This document shows, piece after piece, positions 1-6,343 of a stretch of 7,564 bases of DNA. The DNA lies in contig DOVJ01000057.1 in NCBI GenBank assembly GCA_003520145.1, positions 189 to 7,752 on the forward strand. Direction: 5' to 3'. Source of the stretch: Eubacterium sp. (GTDB taxonomy: Bacteria; Bacillota; Clostridia; Lachnospirales; Lachnospiraceae). The translations under genes were made by a program, and so were the position numbers. Under the pieces are notes generated by a model. That model had not been told where the DNA came from. It ran no database searches and was given only the letters and a program-made list of their open reading frames with translations. Each line of letters starts with the position of its first letter. Position 1 is the first letter of the stretch.

Positions 1-365
1 CCCATCATATCAGGTGTAGCAACAACTACGTCGAATTCGAACCAGTTCTCGTTCTGGATCTTTGGAAGAAGTTCCTCAGCTCCTACGTAATCAGCGCCAG
101 CTGCTGCAGCCTCATCAGCCTTAGCACCCTTAGCGAATACAAGAACTCTAACCTGCTTACCAGTTCCGTGTGGAAGTGCAACCGCACCACGGATCTGTTG
201 CTCAGCGTGACGTCCGTCACAACCGGTTCTGATATGAGCTTCGATAGTCTCATCAAATTTAGCAACAGCTGTCTTCTTAACTATAGCAACAGCTTCTGCT
301 GTTTCGTATGCTGTCTGGCGGTCAAATGCTTTAGCCGCTTCAACATATTTCTTTCCTCTTTTCAT
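1..365 (-). CDS. rplA: 50S ribosomal protein L1, N-terminal part (cut by window edge)
   Basis: L1 binds 23S rRNA at the L1 stalk, helps release deacylated tRNA from the E site, and in many bacteria represses its own operon by binding the mRNA. About 121 residues are visible and no stop is reached before position 1. The start ATG (363-365) opens MKRGKKYVEAAKAF. The family signatures are clear: KFDETIEAHIRTG, then GRHAEQQIRGAVALPHGTGK and VRVLVFAKG. The CDGRH...QQIRG form is what I recall from Lachnospiraceae L1. A strong AGGAGG lies at 375-380, nine bases before the start. It is the last gene visible of the rpmG-secE-nusG-rplK-rplA series. Just upstream, at 382-421, is a structured leader that could let L1 control its own translation. 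Identity is certain; only the C-terminal half is missing. Confidence 0.97.
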   Translation of the reverse strand, partial: MKRGKKYVEAAKAFDRQTAYETAEAVAIVKKTAVAKFDETIEAHIRTGCDGRHAEQQIRGAVALPHGTGKQVRVLVFAKGAKADEAAAAGADYVGAEELLPKIQNENWFEFDVVVATPDMM

Positions 366-381
366 GTAGAAAAACCTCCTA

Positions 382-421
382 GTGGTAATATCTGTTAAAC
401 GAGAGTCTCACTCTCTCCCAC
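382..421 (-). promoter_or_regulatory. Structured rplA leader, candidate L1 autoregulatory site
   Basis: Read on the minus strand, GUGG (418-421) can pair with CCAC (382-385). Inside lie a two-base GA bulge (416-417) and a perfect six-pair hairpin GAGAGU/ACUCUC (410-415 with 401-406) with a 3-nt loop. The 3' side has a long unpaired stretch ending UUA before CCAC. The AGGAGG of rplA lies one base beyond the CCAC, so protein bound here would be expected to block initiation. The rplK leader has the same plan. An asymmetric internal loop between two helices is the general form of known L1 mRNA sites. Assignment to L1 is inference. Confidence 0.5.
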
Positions 422-434
422 ATTGACCTGCGAA

Positions 435-860
435 TTAGTCAACTACTGTTATACCCATACTTCTTGCAGTACCGGCGATCATGCTCATAGCAGCCTCTAC
501 TGAAGCAGCGTTGAGATCAGGCAACTTTGTCTCTGCGATTTCCTGAAGCTTAGCCTTAGTAATCGTAGCAACCTTTGTCTTATTAGGAACGCCAGAACCT
601 GATTTAATGTTACAAGCCTTCTTAAGAAGTACGGCAGCAGGTGGAGTCTTTGTTACAAAACTGAAGCTTCTGTCAGCATATACTGTAATAACTACAGGTA
701 TGATTAAGTCGCCCTTATCTGCTGTCTGAGCGTTGAACTGCTTAGTGAATTCAACGATGTTCACACCATGCTGTCCAAGTGCAGGACCAACTGGTGGAGC
801 CGGTGTTGCTTTGCCGGCAGGAATCTGTAATTTGATATAACCTGTTACTTTCTTTGCCAT
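435..860 (-). CDS. rplK: 50S ribosomal protein L11
   Basis: L11 sits at the GTPase-associated centre of the large subunit, binds the 1070 region of 23S rRNA, and is needed for RelA-type sensing of uncharged tRNA; thiostrepton acts at this site. The product is 141 residues, the usual length. The N-terminal domain carries the diagnostic proline-rich stretch ATPAPPVGPALGQHGVNI (about residues 19-36), and the C-terminal RNA-binding domain covers about 72-141, ending MGITVVD. I chose the ATG at 858-860 because MAKKVTGYIKLQ is the family N-terminus and GGAGGTG stands at 867-873, six bases upstream. An in-frame extension to 905 would add 15 residues unlike any L11 and run into the leader structure. 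The gene follows nusG and precedes rplA. Confidence 0.98.
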   Translation of the reverse strand: MAKKVTGYIKLQIPAGKATPAPPVGPALGQHGVNIVEFTKQFNAQTADKGDLIIPVVITVYADRSFSFVTKTPPAAVLLKKACNIKSGSGVPNKTKVATITKAKLQEIAETKLPDLNAASVEAAMSMIAGTARSMGITVVD

Positions 861-884
861 CTTTGGCACCTCCATAAAATAAAT

Positions 885-928
885 GTGGTAAATGTGCGGA
901 TTCACACGCTATAAAAGAATCCTCCCAC
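885..928 (-). promoter_or_regulatory. Structured rplK leader, candidate L1 autoregulatory site
   Basis: On the minus strand GUGG (925-928) can pair with CCAC (885-888). It encloses a two-base GA bulge (923-924), a six-pair hairpin GGAUUC/GAAUCC (917-922 with 898-903) with a 13-nt loop, and an unpaired GCACAUUUA on the 3' side. The plan and the UUACCAC end match the rplA leader at 382-421. It lies 11 bases upstream of the rplK ribosome binding site. Autogenous repression by L1 through the rplK leader is established in E. coli and archaea; the role here is inferred. Confidence 0.5.
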
Positions 929-930
929 GA

Positions 931-947
931 GTTGTCATATAGACAAC
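931..947 (-). other. Small hairpin in the nusG-rplK spacer
   Basis: A perfect six-base inverted repeat (GTTGTC and GACAAC) with a 5-nt loop lies between nusG and the rplK leader structure. No U-tract follows, so it is not an intrinsic terminator. It may insulate the leader fold, mark an RNA processing site, or have no role. Confidence 0.4.
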
Positions 948-979
948 CGTATCTAATCAAAATGCCTACGCACTGATTT

Positions 980-1501
980 TCAAATCTTCTCTATATCAGA
1001 GAAATTAAGCTCGACAGGTATCTCCCTGCCGCCGAAACTATCTACGTTAATAGTGACAGTCTGCTTGTTGATATTGATATTGGTGATAGCACTTGTAGTG
1101 CCCTTCCATGCGCCACGTTCAACAGTGACCACATCGCCAACCTTAATATCTATATCGTATCTAGGAACACTGAAACCAAGATTACGAAGCTCATCTTCGT
1201 TAAGTGGTTCCGGCTTTGATCCCGGACCAACGAAACCGGTCACGCCCCTTGTGTTACGAACAATATACCATGTAGAATCGTTCATAACCATCTTAATAAG
1301 GACATAGCCCGGGAGGAGCTTTCTGGTTACGGTTCTCTCTTCACCCTTCTTTGTCTCGATAACGCTCTCAAGCGGTACCTGAACATCAAGGATCTGATCC
1401 TGAAGATTTCTGTTCTTGACGGTCTGCTTAATATCCTCAAGAACCTTATTCTCATATCCTGAGTATGTATGAGCTACATACCACTTTGCTTCATCTGCCA
1501 T
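980..1501 (-). CDS. nusG: Transcription termination/antitermination factor NusG
   Basis: NusG binds RNA polymerase through its N-terminal NGN domain, modulating pausing and elongation, and its KOW domain contacts partners such as Rho or ribosomal protein S10. The 173 residues are typical. The NGN domain runs from about residue 5, with WYVAHTYSGYENKV, LLPGYVLIKM, and then VRNTRGVTGFVGPG. The KOW domain begins near VGDVVTVERGAWKG and ends VELNFSDIEKI. The GAWKG form replaces the more common GPF; I recall this from clostridial NusG and do not read it as a defect. The start ATG is at 1499-1501 with AGAGGTG at 1506-1512, which overlaps the secE stop, so the two genes are tightly coupled. Confidence 0.97.
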   Translation of the reverse strand: MADEAKWYVAHTYSGYENKVLEDIKQTVKNRNLQDQILDVQVPLESVIETKKGEERTVTRKLLPGYVLIKMVMNDSTWYIVRNTRGVTGFVGPGSKPEPLNEDELRNLGFSVPRYDIDIKVGDVVTVERGAWKGTTSAITNININKQTVTINVDSFGGREIPVELNFSDIEKI

Positions 1502-1510
1502 AAAACACCT

Positions 1511-1744
1511 CTACTTCAAAGAAATCAACTTATCAAGACCTATCTGGAATACGAAATCCAGTAAGGCGATTATGCATGCAAGCAATGCTGTATAGAAAAC
1601 AGCTGCTGCGCTTTCCTTCTTCAAAGTTTCCTTGTCAGGCCAGATAATCTTAGAGAACTCGGTCTTAAGGCCATCAAAAAAATTCTTTATCCCGCCAAAT
1701 AAACCTGTTTTCTTCTCAACTGCAGTATTAGAATTCTCTCCCAT
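1511..1744 (-). CDS. secE: Preprotein translocase subunit SecE
   Basis: SecE is the small clamp subunit of the SecYEG channel in the cytoplasmic membrane. The 77-residue protein is the short, single-span form usual in Firmicutes. A polar N-terminus leads into the conserved amphipathic segment FFDGLKTEFSKIIWPDKETL (about 23-42). This contains the WP motif and is followed by one transmembrane helix at about 49-71. The ATG at 1742-1744 has GAGGTG at 1750-1755. Only nine bases separate its TAG from the nusG start, and 18 bases separate it from the upstream rpmG stop, in the conserved rpmG-secE-nusG order. Confidence 0.96.
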   Translation of the reverse strand: MGENSNTAVEKKTGLFGGIKNFFDGLKTEFSKIIWPDKETLKKESAAAVFYTALLACIIALLDFVFQIGLDKLISLK

Positions 1745-1762
1745 ATCAACACCTCGTAAAGA

Positions 1763-1912
1763 TTACTTTGTCTCCTTGTGCAATGTATGGCGTCTGCAGA
1801 ACTTGCAGTACTTATTAGTTTCCATACGATCAGGATGAGTTTTCTTGTCCTTCGTGAGATCATAATTACGCTGCTTGCACTCTGTACAAGCCAATGTTAT
1901 CTTAACTCTCAT
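1763..1912 (-). CDS. rpmG: 50S ribosomal protein L33, zinc-binding form
   Basis: L33 is a small large-subunit protein near the E site. The gene encodes 49 residues beginning MRVKITLACTEC and ending HKETK. Two CxxC pairs, C9/C12 and C36/C39, mark the zinc-ribbon (C+) form; Firmicutes often also have zinc-free paralogs induced by zinc starvation. The core RNYDLTKDKK is typical of L33. GGAGGTGG at 1919-1926 lies six bases before the ATG at 1910-1912. This is the first gene of its operon, directly downstream of a strong promoter, and precedes secE as in many Firmicutes. Confidence 0.96.
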   Translation of the reverse strand: MRVKITLACTECKQRNYDLTKDKKTHPDRMETNKYCKFCRRHTLHKETK

Positions 1913-1978
1913 ACGCTTCCACCTCCAATTTAATAGTTAAATTCTAGGCATAAAAAAAAGACCTTCCATAGCCTTCTT

Positions 1979-2008
1979 ACTATAACACGATTCCCGATAT
2001 GCCGTCAA
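1979..2008 (-). promoter_or_regulatory. Strong sigma-70/SigA-type promoter for the rpmG operon
   Basis: On the minus strand a -35 box TTGACG (2003-2008) is followed by 18 bases and a -10 box TATAGT (1979-1984); reading the -10 as TTATAG gives 17. A very A/T-rich tract at about 2011-2041 lies just upstream, as expected of an UP element on a ribosomal-protein promoter. Transcription would start near 1972, giving a leader of about 60 bases before rpmG. Confidence 0.8.
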
Positions 2009-2048
2009 GCATTTTTTTGAAAATTTTCTCATATTTTTTTCAAGCTCA

Positions 2049-2101
2049 GTGCAAATGCTGTGAAAAGCCGTAACAAAAGCGCCTTTACACAACATTTGCA
2101 C
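2049..2101 (-). other. Long inverted repeat between the two operons
   Basis: The 14-base arms at 2049-2062 and 2088-2101 pair along their whole length, with one G-U pair on the minus-strand RNA, around a 25-base loop. It lies 22 bases past the stop of the last permease gene, so it probably marks the 3' end of that operon. An A-tract rather than a U-tract follows on the minus strand, so it is not a canonical intrinsic terminator. Rho-dependent termination, 3'-end trimming to the hairpin, or an operator role near the rpmG promoter are alternatives. Confidence 0.55.
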
Positions 2102-2123
2102 AAGCATGAATGTAATCATACCT

Positions 2124-3350
2124 CTACGCCGAAACACTCTTTCTTGCAATAAGCAGATATATCATGATATTCATCAAGATCCACAGCGCTACTGTACCCG
2201 CGACAAAAGGTCCGACAGACAGCACGACTGCGAAATCAAATAGCGCTACAACAACCGCCCTGAACACGATCATGAGGATCAAGGCCGCATAATTGCCGAA
2301 CAAGATCGTATGCAAGAAGTACATATTGTGTTCAAGGAACACAATCTTCGTGCTATCCTTAGCAGTCATGCCCACACACGAGAGCATGTTGAGATACTTA
2401 GCCCTGTTTTCTTTATAGAAGCCCATCAGATAGCCTATAGAAAAGAGCATGATCATCACGATGACGCCGCAGATCATAAGAAGAAGCATACCCAGATCTG
2501 TCATGATCCAGTGTATCATGCAGTACTCGAAAGCAGGCTTCGTCACTTCCTTACCCTCATCAGGATGCATCAGATCACAAGTCTTAGTCTTCTGCGTAAA
2601 GCGCTCTATGTCGCTATAATAGCCTCTCATGTAGCACCAGAACGTCTCATCCGAACGCGGATAACGGATTATATGAGCAACATACGCTTCGGCACTTTCT
2701 ACCGCTTCACTCGAGAACACACCGCTTATCACCATACCATCCGGTACATCGTTTCCACTTATACTCTTACCGATAAGGCTTTCATAGTCTCCTGTATAGC
2801 CAAGATGGTCAAGAAGGTAGTCATCGACAAGCATCTCTGATTTATTCGAAGGGTAAGTCCCTGCGATCATTGCCTTTTCGTTACCGCCAAGCACTTTCGG
2901 TATAAGAAGACCTCCATCGAAAGCCGCACCGATATCGACACTACTACTCTTGGATTCAAAATCCCTAGATGGACAATAAGCCCTGTAAACGCCTTCATAC
3001 TTAGTAACCTTATAAGCTGTGCCATCTATAACATATGAACATTCGCCGCACGGAGTTCCCCAGATCATAGCATAGCTCCACACCTCATCAAGGTCATACT
3101 TCTTCTTAGCGCTATCAGCACACTGCTTCCAATTATCGTATTCTAAGCTCTCGTCGTGCAGGATATAATAACACGACCTGAATTTCTTCTCGTCGAAACC
3201 ATCCCTATATGCCACATAAGACAGATAGATCACCGCAAAGCTTATGATCATAGCCAGAATAGTAACTTCTCCGAGAATCATTTTGCGGACTATCTTGCCG
3301 TTCGCCATTATGTTTCTGTAAGCAATTATTATACAATCTCTAAGTCTCAT
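2124..3350 (-). CDS. FtsX-like ABC permease with MacB-type extracellular core domain
   Basis: This is probably one membrane subunit of the ABC system encoded with the two genes upstream. The 408 residues show the MacB/LolC topology. TM1 lies at about 25-47, an extracellular domain at about 50-280, and three C-terminal helices at about 282-310, 342-370 and 374-402. Within the outer domain, EMLVDDYLLDHLGY, then IGKSI and MVISGVF (about 172-212), resembles the MacB periplasmic core pattern. The loop after TM2 carries NMLSCVGMTAKDSTK, the FtsX-family coupling segment. MacB/FtsX-type permeases use ATP hydrolysis to drive mechanical work in the envelope rather than ordinary uptake. The start ATG (3348-3350) overlaps the TGA of the preceding permease (ATGA), with GAGGG just upstream. 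The substrate is unknown. Last gene of the operon. Confidence 0.85.
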   Translation of the reverse strand: MRLRDCIIIAYRNIMANGKIVRKMILGEVTILAMIISFAVIYLSYVAYRDGFDEKKFRSCYYILHDESLEYDNWKQCADSAKKKYDLDEVWSYAMIWGTPCGECSYVIDGTAYKVTKYEGVYRAYCPSRDFESKSSSVDIGAAFDGGLLIPKVLGGNEKAMIAGTYPSNKSEMLVDDYLLDHLGYTGDYESLIGKSISGNDVPDGMVISGVFSSEAVESAEAYVAHIIRYPRSDETFWCYMRGYYSDIERFTQKTKTCDLMHPDEGKEVTKPAFEYCMIHWIMTDLGMLLLMICGVIVMIMLFSIGYLMGFYKENRAKYLNMLSCVGMTAKDSTKIVFLEHNMYFLHTILFGNYAALILMIVFRAVVVALFDFAVVLSVGPFVAGTVALWILMNIMIYLLIARKSVSA

Positions 3351-4108
3351 ACGCGCCCTCTCTTTCTTCTAAGAGCGACTGCGGCTAGCAGTGCGCATAA
3401 GAGTGCAATAAGACATACAAGCTTAAGTTTGAATCCGTCAAATGTTTCGTAAGTCTTGAAGTTCTCTCTCGCATAGACGTTAACACCCCTTATACAAAGC
3501 GCGTTAAGCCCCACCGCAAGGCATAGTGAAACCACATTCTTAATACCGAAGAATCTCGCATATATGCCGCGGCACTCGCGTTTACTCATGCCAAGAGAGT
3601 AAAGCATATCTATATACTTCTCACGGTGCGCAAGCTTCATAGCGTAGGAGTTAGACAGATTCCCTGCCATCAGTGACAAAAGAGCCAGCGAAAGCCCATA
3701 CATAACTATCTTGACAAACAAAAGAACCATGAGGTCCGACTCAATCTCACTAAGATATATATCCCGATGCGACAAAAGCGCGCCAAACTTAATCTTCCAT
3801 ATGCCGTTAAGGCTGTGAATATCAGCGCCACTAATAGTCCCGTCATCCTGTATAAGAAAGTCAGTAAGTCCTAGCTTCTCAAGTTCCTTCACATCCGAAG
3901 CAGTATAACCAGAAAGCTGGCAGAAAAACTTCTGATCAGCATACGGACTTAACATACCACCTAAGACACGGTCCATATCGTGCCCCATAGTTCCCAAAAA
4001 GAGAATGCACGTAAAAACCATAGTGTAGAGGATTATAGATACGATCCACTCCGCCTTGCCGTAGCTAAACTCAAAGAGGCTTAATCTTATCTTATCCCTT
4101 AGCTTCAT
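3347..4108 (-). CDS. Short FtsX-like ABC permease
   Basis: A second, smaller membrane subunit, likely the heterodimer partner of the downstream permease. The 253 residues have the same four-helix layout: TM1 at about 21-43, TM2 at about 126-150, TM3 at about 188-210 and TM4 at about 228-246. The extracellular part is only about 80 residues, too short for a full MacB core domain. After TM2, EKYIDMLYSLGMSKRE is the FtsX-type coupling segment. Both permeases begin with a similar amphipathic stretch (KLRDKIRLSLFEF here, RLRDCIIIAYRNI in the other), suggesting common descent. I prefer the ATG at 4106-4108, which has AGGTGA at 4115-4120; an in-frame TTG at 4112-4114 would add two residues. The start lies inside the end of the ATPase gene, a 17-base overlap implying translational coupling. 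Confidence 0.83.
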   Translation of the reverse strand: MKLRDKIRLSLFEFSYGKAEWIVSIILYTMVFTCILFLGTMGHDMDRVLGGMLSPYADQKFFCQLSGYTASDVKELEKLGLTDFLIQDDGTISGADIHSLNGIWKIKFGALLSHRDIYLSEIESDLMVLLFVKIVMYGLSLALLSLMAGNLSNSYAMKLAHREKYIDMLYSLGMSKRECRGIYARFFGIKNVVSLCLAVGLNALCIRGVNVYARENFKTYETFDGFKLKLVCLIALLCALLAAVALRRKRGRV

Positions 4109-4781
4109 CCGCAATCACCTTTCCATCCTGCAAAGTTATGATGCGGTCTGTGTTGGCAGCATCCTCTCTGTTATGAGTGATCAGGACTACAGTCTTGCCC
4201 TTTTCTGTCAATTCCCTTAGAATCCTCATGATATTCGCACCATTCTCGTAATCTAAGTTGCCGCACGGCTCATCAGCATATATGATATCAGGATCATTTA
4301 CTATCGCTCTGGCGATACACACTCTCTGCTTCTCACCACCCGAGAGATTCTTCACATAAGAATCCTTCTTATCCTCCATGCCAACCAGCATAAGAGCCTT
4401 CGACACAAGATCCTTACGCTTCTTAACATCCACCTTAGCTATCATCAGCACAACTTCCACGTTCTGATACACAGTATACTTCTCTTCGAGAAAATAATCC
4501 TGAAACACGAAGCCAATCCTGTTACATCTGTAATCAGCCATAGCCTTAGCGGAAAACTTATATATATCGTCTGTTCCTATAAGCACTCTGCCAGCCTCAG
4601 GCTTAAGAAGACCACCCATCATCTTAAGCAGAGTACTCTTACCACTTCCGGATCTTCCCACCACACTAACGAATTCGCCCTTAGCGATAGAAAGCTCCAC
4701 ATCCTTCACAACCCACTTCTCTTCGGGATCGCGATAACATTTGCCAAGGCCTTCGGTCTTGATAATAATATCTTTACTCAT
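4092..4781 (-). CDS. ABC transporter ATP-binding protein, MacB/LolD type
   Basis: The motor subunit: a cytoplasmic ATPase of 229 residues, the usual size for LolD/MacB-class nucleotide-binding subunits. All catalytic motifs are intact: Walker A GRSGSGKST (42-50), Q-loop Q94 in VFQDYF, signature LSGGEKQR (146-153), Walker B IIYADE (166-171), D-loop NLD, and switch histidine H203 in ITHNRED. The start ATG (4779-4781) has GAGGAG at 4785-4790, directly after the stop of the fourth tandem paralog. It overlaps the first permease gene. Close relatives partner FtsX-like permeases in lipoprotein release, antimicrobial-peptide export and envelope signalling, and two such permeases follow here. Which of these jobs applies is not shown by the sequence. 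Confidence 0.93.
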   Translation of the reverse strand: MSKDIIIKTEGLGKCYRDPEEKWVVKDVELSIAKGEFVSVVGRSGSGKSTLLKMMGGLLKPEAGRVLIGTDDIYKFSAKAMADYRCNRIGFVFQDYFLEEKYTVYQNVEVVLMIAKVDVKKRKDLVSKALMLVGMEDKKDSYVKNLSGGEKQRVCIARAIVNDPDIIYADEPCGNLDYENGANIMRILRELTEKGKTVVLITHNREDAANTDRIITLQDGKVIADEAKG

Positions 4782-4792
4782 AATCTCCTCTA

Positions 4793-5299
4793 TTATTTCT
4801 TTTTGAAGGTGAGAATATAATCGCCCTCATATATGATTTTTATAGTCTTTTCCCACGAATCGTAATGAATCATAACAGGCAAATGACCATTAGTCAAACC
4901 ATGATTATATATAAAAGTACCTAATTTATTGTTCGCATCTGGAAAATATTCAATTGTATATGGATTATCCACAAGCCAGCCATTAAAATCATAATAACTC
5001 TTAAAGTCTTCTTCACTTAGCTTCTTTTCAGGAAACTTTTTAATATGACGTTCATACCTCTCGACATATTTCGGAAGCAACATTTCATTCAAATCTATAT
5101 TATGAAACTGTATCTGATCACCCTTGACTTCTACATACGCATCCTTATACTTATCATTGCCTTGGATATAATACTTACCACTAGCAAGTTTTTGACTGAA
5201 GGTTCCGTTAAGCATAAGAGCAAGGAACACTCCTCCTGTTAAAGCAGCAAGTATAAGTATAATAATAAGTATTGTCTTAATTATCTTCTTCTTTTTCAT
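4793..5299 (-). CDS. Membrane-anchored protein of tandem family, copy 4
   Basis: I do not recognise this family. The 168-residue product has MKKKK, a hydrophobic helix at about 7-30, then a polar and probably extracellular domain, so it is likely a single-span N-in/C-out protein. No lipobox cysteine or convincing signal-peptidase site is seen. The first 71 residues differ from copy 3 at only three positions. The middle (about 72-144) is divergent and two residues shorter than in the other copies. The end, HYDSWEKTIKII...ILTFKKK, is conserved. Its start follows the copy-3 stop by six bases through TAGGATGACATG. Its TAA is followed in frame by TAG and then by the SD of the ABC ATPase gene. Its 3' end is closest to copy 2, not to its neighbour copy 3. 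Confidence 0.85.
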   Translation of the reverse strand: MKKKKIIKTILIIILILAALTGGVFLALMLNGTFSQKLASGKYYIQGNDKYKDAYVEVKGDQIQFHNIDLNEMLLPKYVERYERHIKKFPEKKLSEEDFKSYYDFNGWLVDNPYTIEYFPDANNKLGTFIYNHGLTNGHLPVMIHYDSWEKTIKIIYEGDYILTFKKK

Positions 5300-5305
5300 G
5301 TCATC

Positions 5306-5818
5306 CTATTTCTTTTTGAAGGTAAGAAGACTATTACCATCAAGCACAATATCTATAGTCTTCTCCCAGGAATCATAATGAATTACAAACGTCGAATAAA
5401 TACAACCAATAGACATAAAATGATAATACTTATACGTTCCTAGCTTATTAGTACCATCAGCTATATACTCAATAGTGTAAGGAGAATCCACAAAGTTCTT
5501 GTTATAATCAAAGTATGAATTGAATTCTTCTTCGCTTAATTTCTTATCCGGTTTCTTCGCAATCACCTTCTCATATCGTTTGATGGCAACAGTTCCAAGT
5601 GCATCATTAAGATCAATATTATAAAACTGTATCTGATCACCCTTGACTTCTATATACGCATCCTTATACTTATCATTGCCCTGAATATAATACTTACCAC
5701 TAGCAAGTTTTTGACTGAATGTACCATTAAGCAGTAGAGCAAGGAATACACCACCAGTCAAAGCAGCAAGTATAAGTATAATAATAAGTATCGTCTTAAT
5801 TATCTTCTTCTTTTTCAT
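5306..5818 (-). CDS. Membrane-anchored protein of tandem family, copy 3
   Basis: Family unrecognised. 170 residues: KKKK, an anchor helix at about 7-30, then a probably extracellular domain. The shared N-terminal block continues to N71 with GKYYIQGNDKYKDAY and KGDQIQF. The middle is the most distinct of the four, with VDSPYTIEYIADGTNKLG and a cysteine-containing MSIGCIYSTF. The tail also differs: EKTIDIVLDGNSLLTFKKK against IKIIYEGDYILTF in copies 2 and 4. Copy 3 therefore shares its 5' part with copy 4 but not its 3' part. The start is six bases after the copy-2 TAG (TAGGATGATATG), with the AGGA of the SD overlapping that stop codon. Confidence 0.85.
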   Translation of the reverse strand: MKKKKIIKTILIIILILAALTGGVFLALLLNGTFSQKLASGKYYIQGNDKYKDAYIEVKGDQIQFYNIDLNDALGTVAIKRYEKVIAKKPDKKLSEEEFNSYFDYNKNFVDSPYTIEYIADGTNKLGTYKYYHFMSIGCIYSTFVIHYDSWEKTIDIVLDGNSLLTFKKK

Positions 5819-5824
5819 ATCATC

Positions 5825-6337
5825 CTATTTCTTTTTAAAGGTAAGTATATAATCGCCCTCATATATGATTTTTATAGTCTTTTCCCACGAATCATAATGG
5901 ATTACCACTGTTGTCCAATGATATCCATTGCTAAGATAATTATAATACTTAAATGTTCCCAACTTATTATCAGCATCAGGAAAATACTCCATAGTATACG
6001 GATTATCTACCAACCAACTATTGAAATCAAAAGCTTTCTCGAATTCATCTTCATCTAGCTTTTTCTTAGGATTTCTTTCAATATTGCGTTCATAAAGTTT
6101 AACACGATCAGCTAACATCACATCATTCAGATCTATATTACGAAACTGTATCTGATCACCCTTAACTTCTATATACGCATCCTTATACTTTTCATTGCCC
6201 TGGATATAGTACTTACCATTCGCAAGTTTTTGACTGAAGGTTCCGTTAAGCAGGAGAGCAAGGAATAGTCCTCCTGTTAAAGCAGCAAGTATAAGTATAA
6301 TAATAAGTATCATCTTAATTATCTTCTTCTTTTTCAT
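5825..6337 (-). CDS. Membrane-anchored protein of tandem family, copy 2
   Basis: Family unrecognised. 170 residues, with KKKK, an anchor helix at about 7-30 and a probable extracellular domain of about 140 residues rich in aromatic and charged residues in short alternating runs, suggesting beta structure. The middle reads NSWLVDNPYTMEYFPDADNK and resembles copy 4. The last ~75 bases are close to copy 4, including about 40 identical bases around 5854-5893. The start follows the copy-1 TAG after six bases, with the SD AGGA embedded in the stop codon (TAGGATGACATG), favouring translational coupling. Confidence 0.85.
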   Translation of the reverse strand: MKKKKIIKMILIIILILAALTGGLFLALLLNGTFSQKLANGKYYIQGNEKYKDAYIEVKGDQIQFRNIDLNDVMLADRVKLYERNIERNPKKKLDEDEFEKAFDFNSWLVDNPYTMEYFPDADNKLGTFKYYNYLSNGYHWTTVVIHYDSWEKTIKIIYEGDYILTFKKK

Positions 6338-6343
6338 GTCATC

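Noticed and set aside
861..905. N-terminal extension of L11
   Set aside because: The extra residues are unlike L11, the strong SD and MAKKVTG start are at 860, and the extension overlaps the leader structure.
1937..2149. 70-codon minus-strand open frame between operons
   Set aside because: It spans the dyad, the UP-like tract and the rpmG promoter; no family resemblance and no good ribosome site.
2310..2840. 176-codon plus-strand open frame
   Set aside because: It lies wholly antisense to the permease gene, whose protein has clear TM and MacB/FtsX motifs. The plus-strand product is histidine-rich and low in recognisable structure, and no ribosome site or family supports it.
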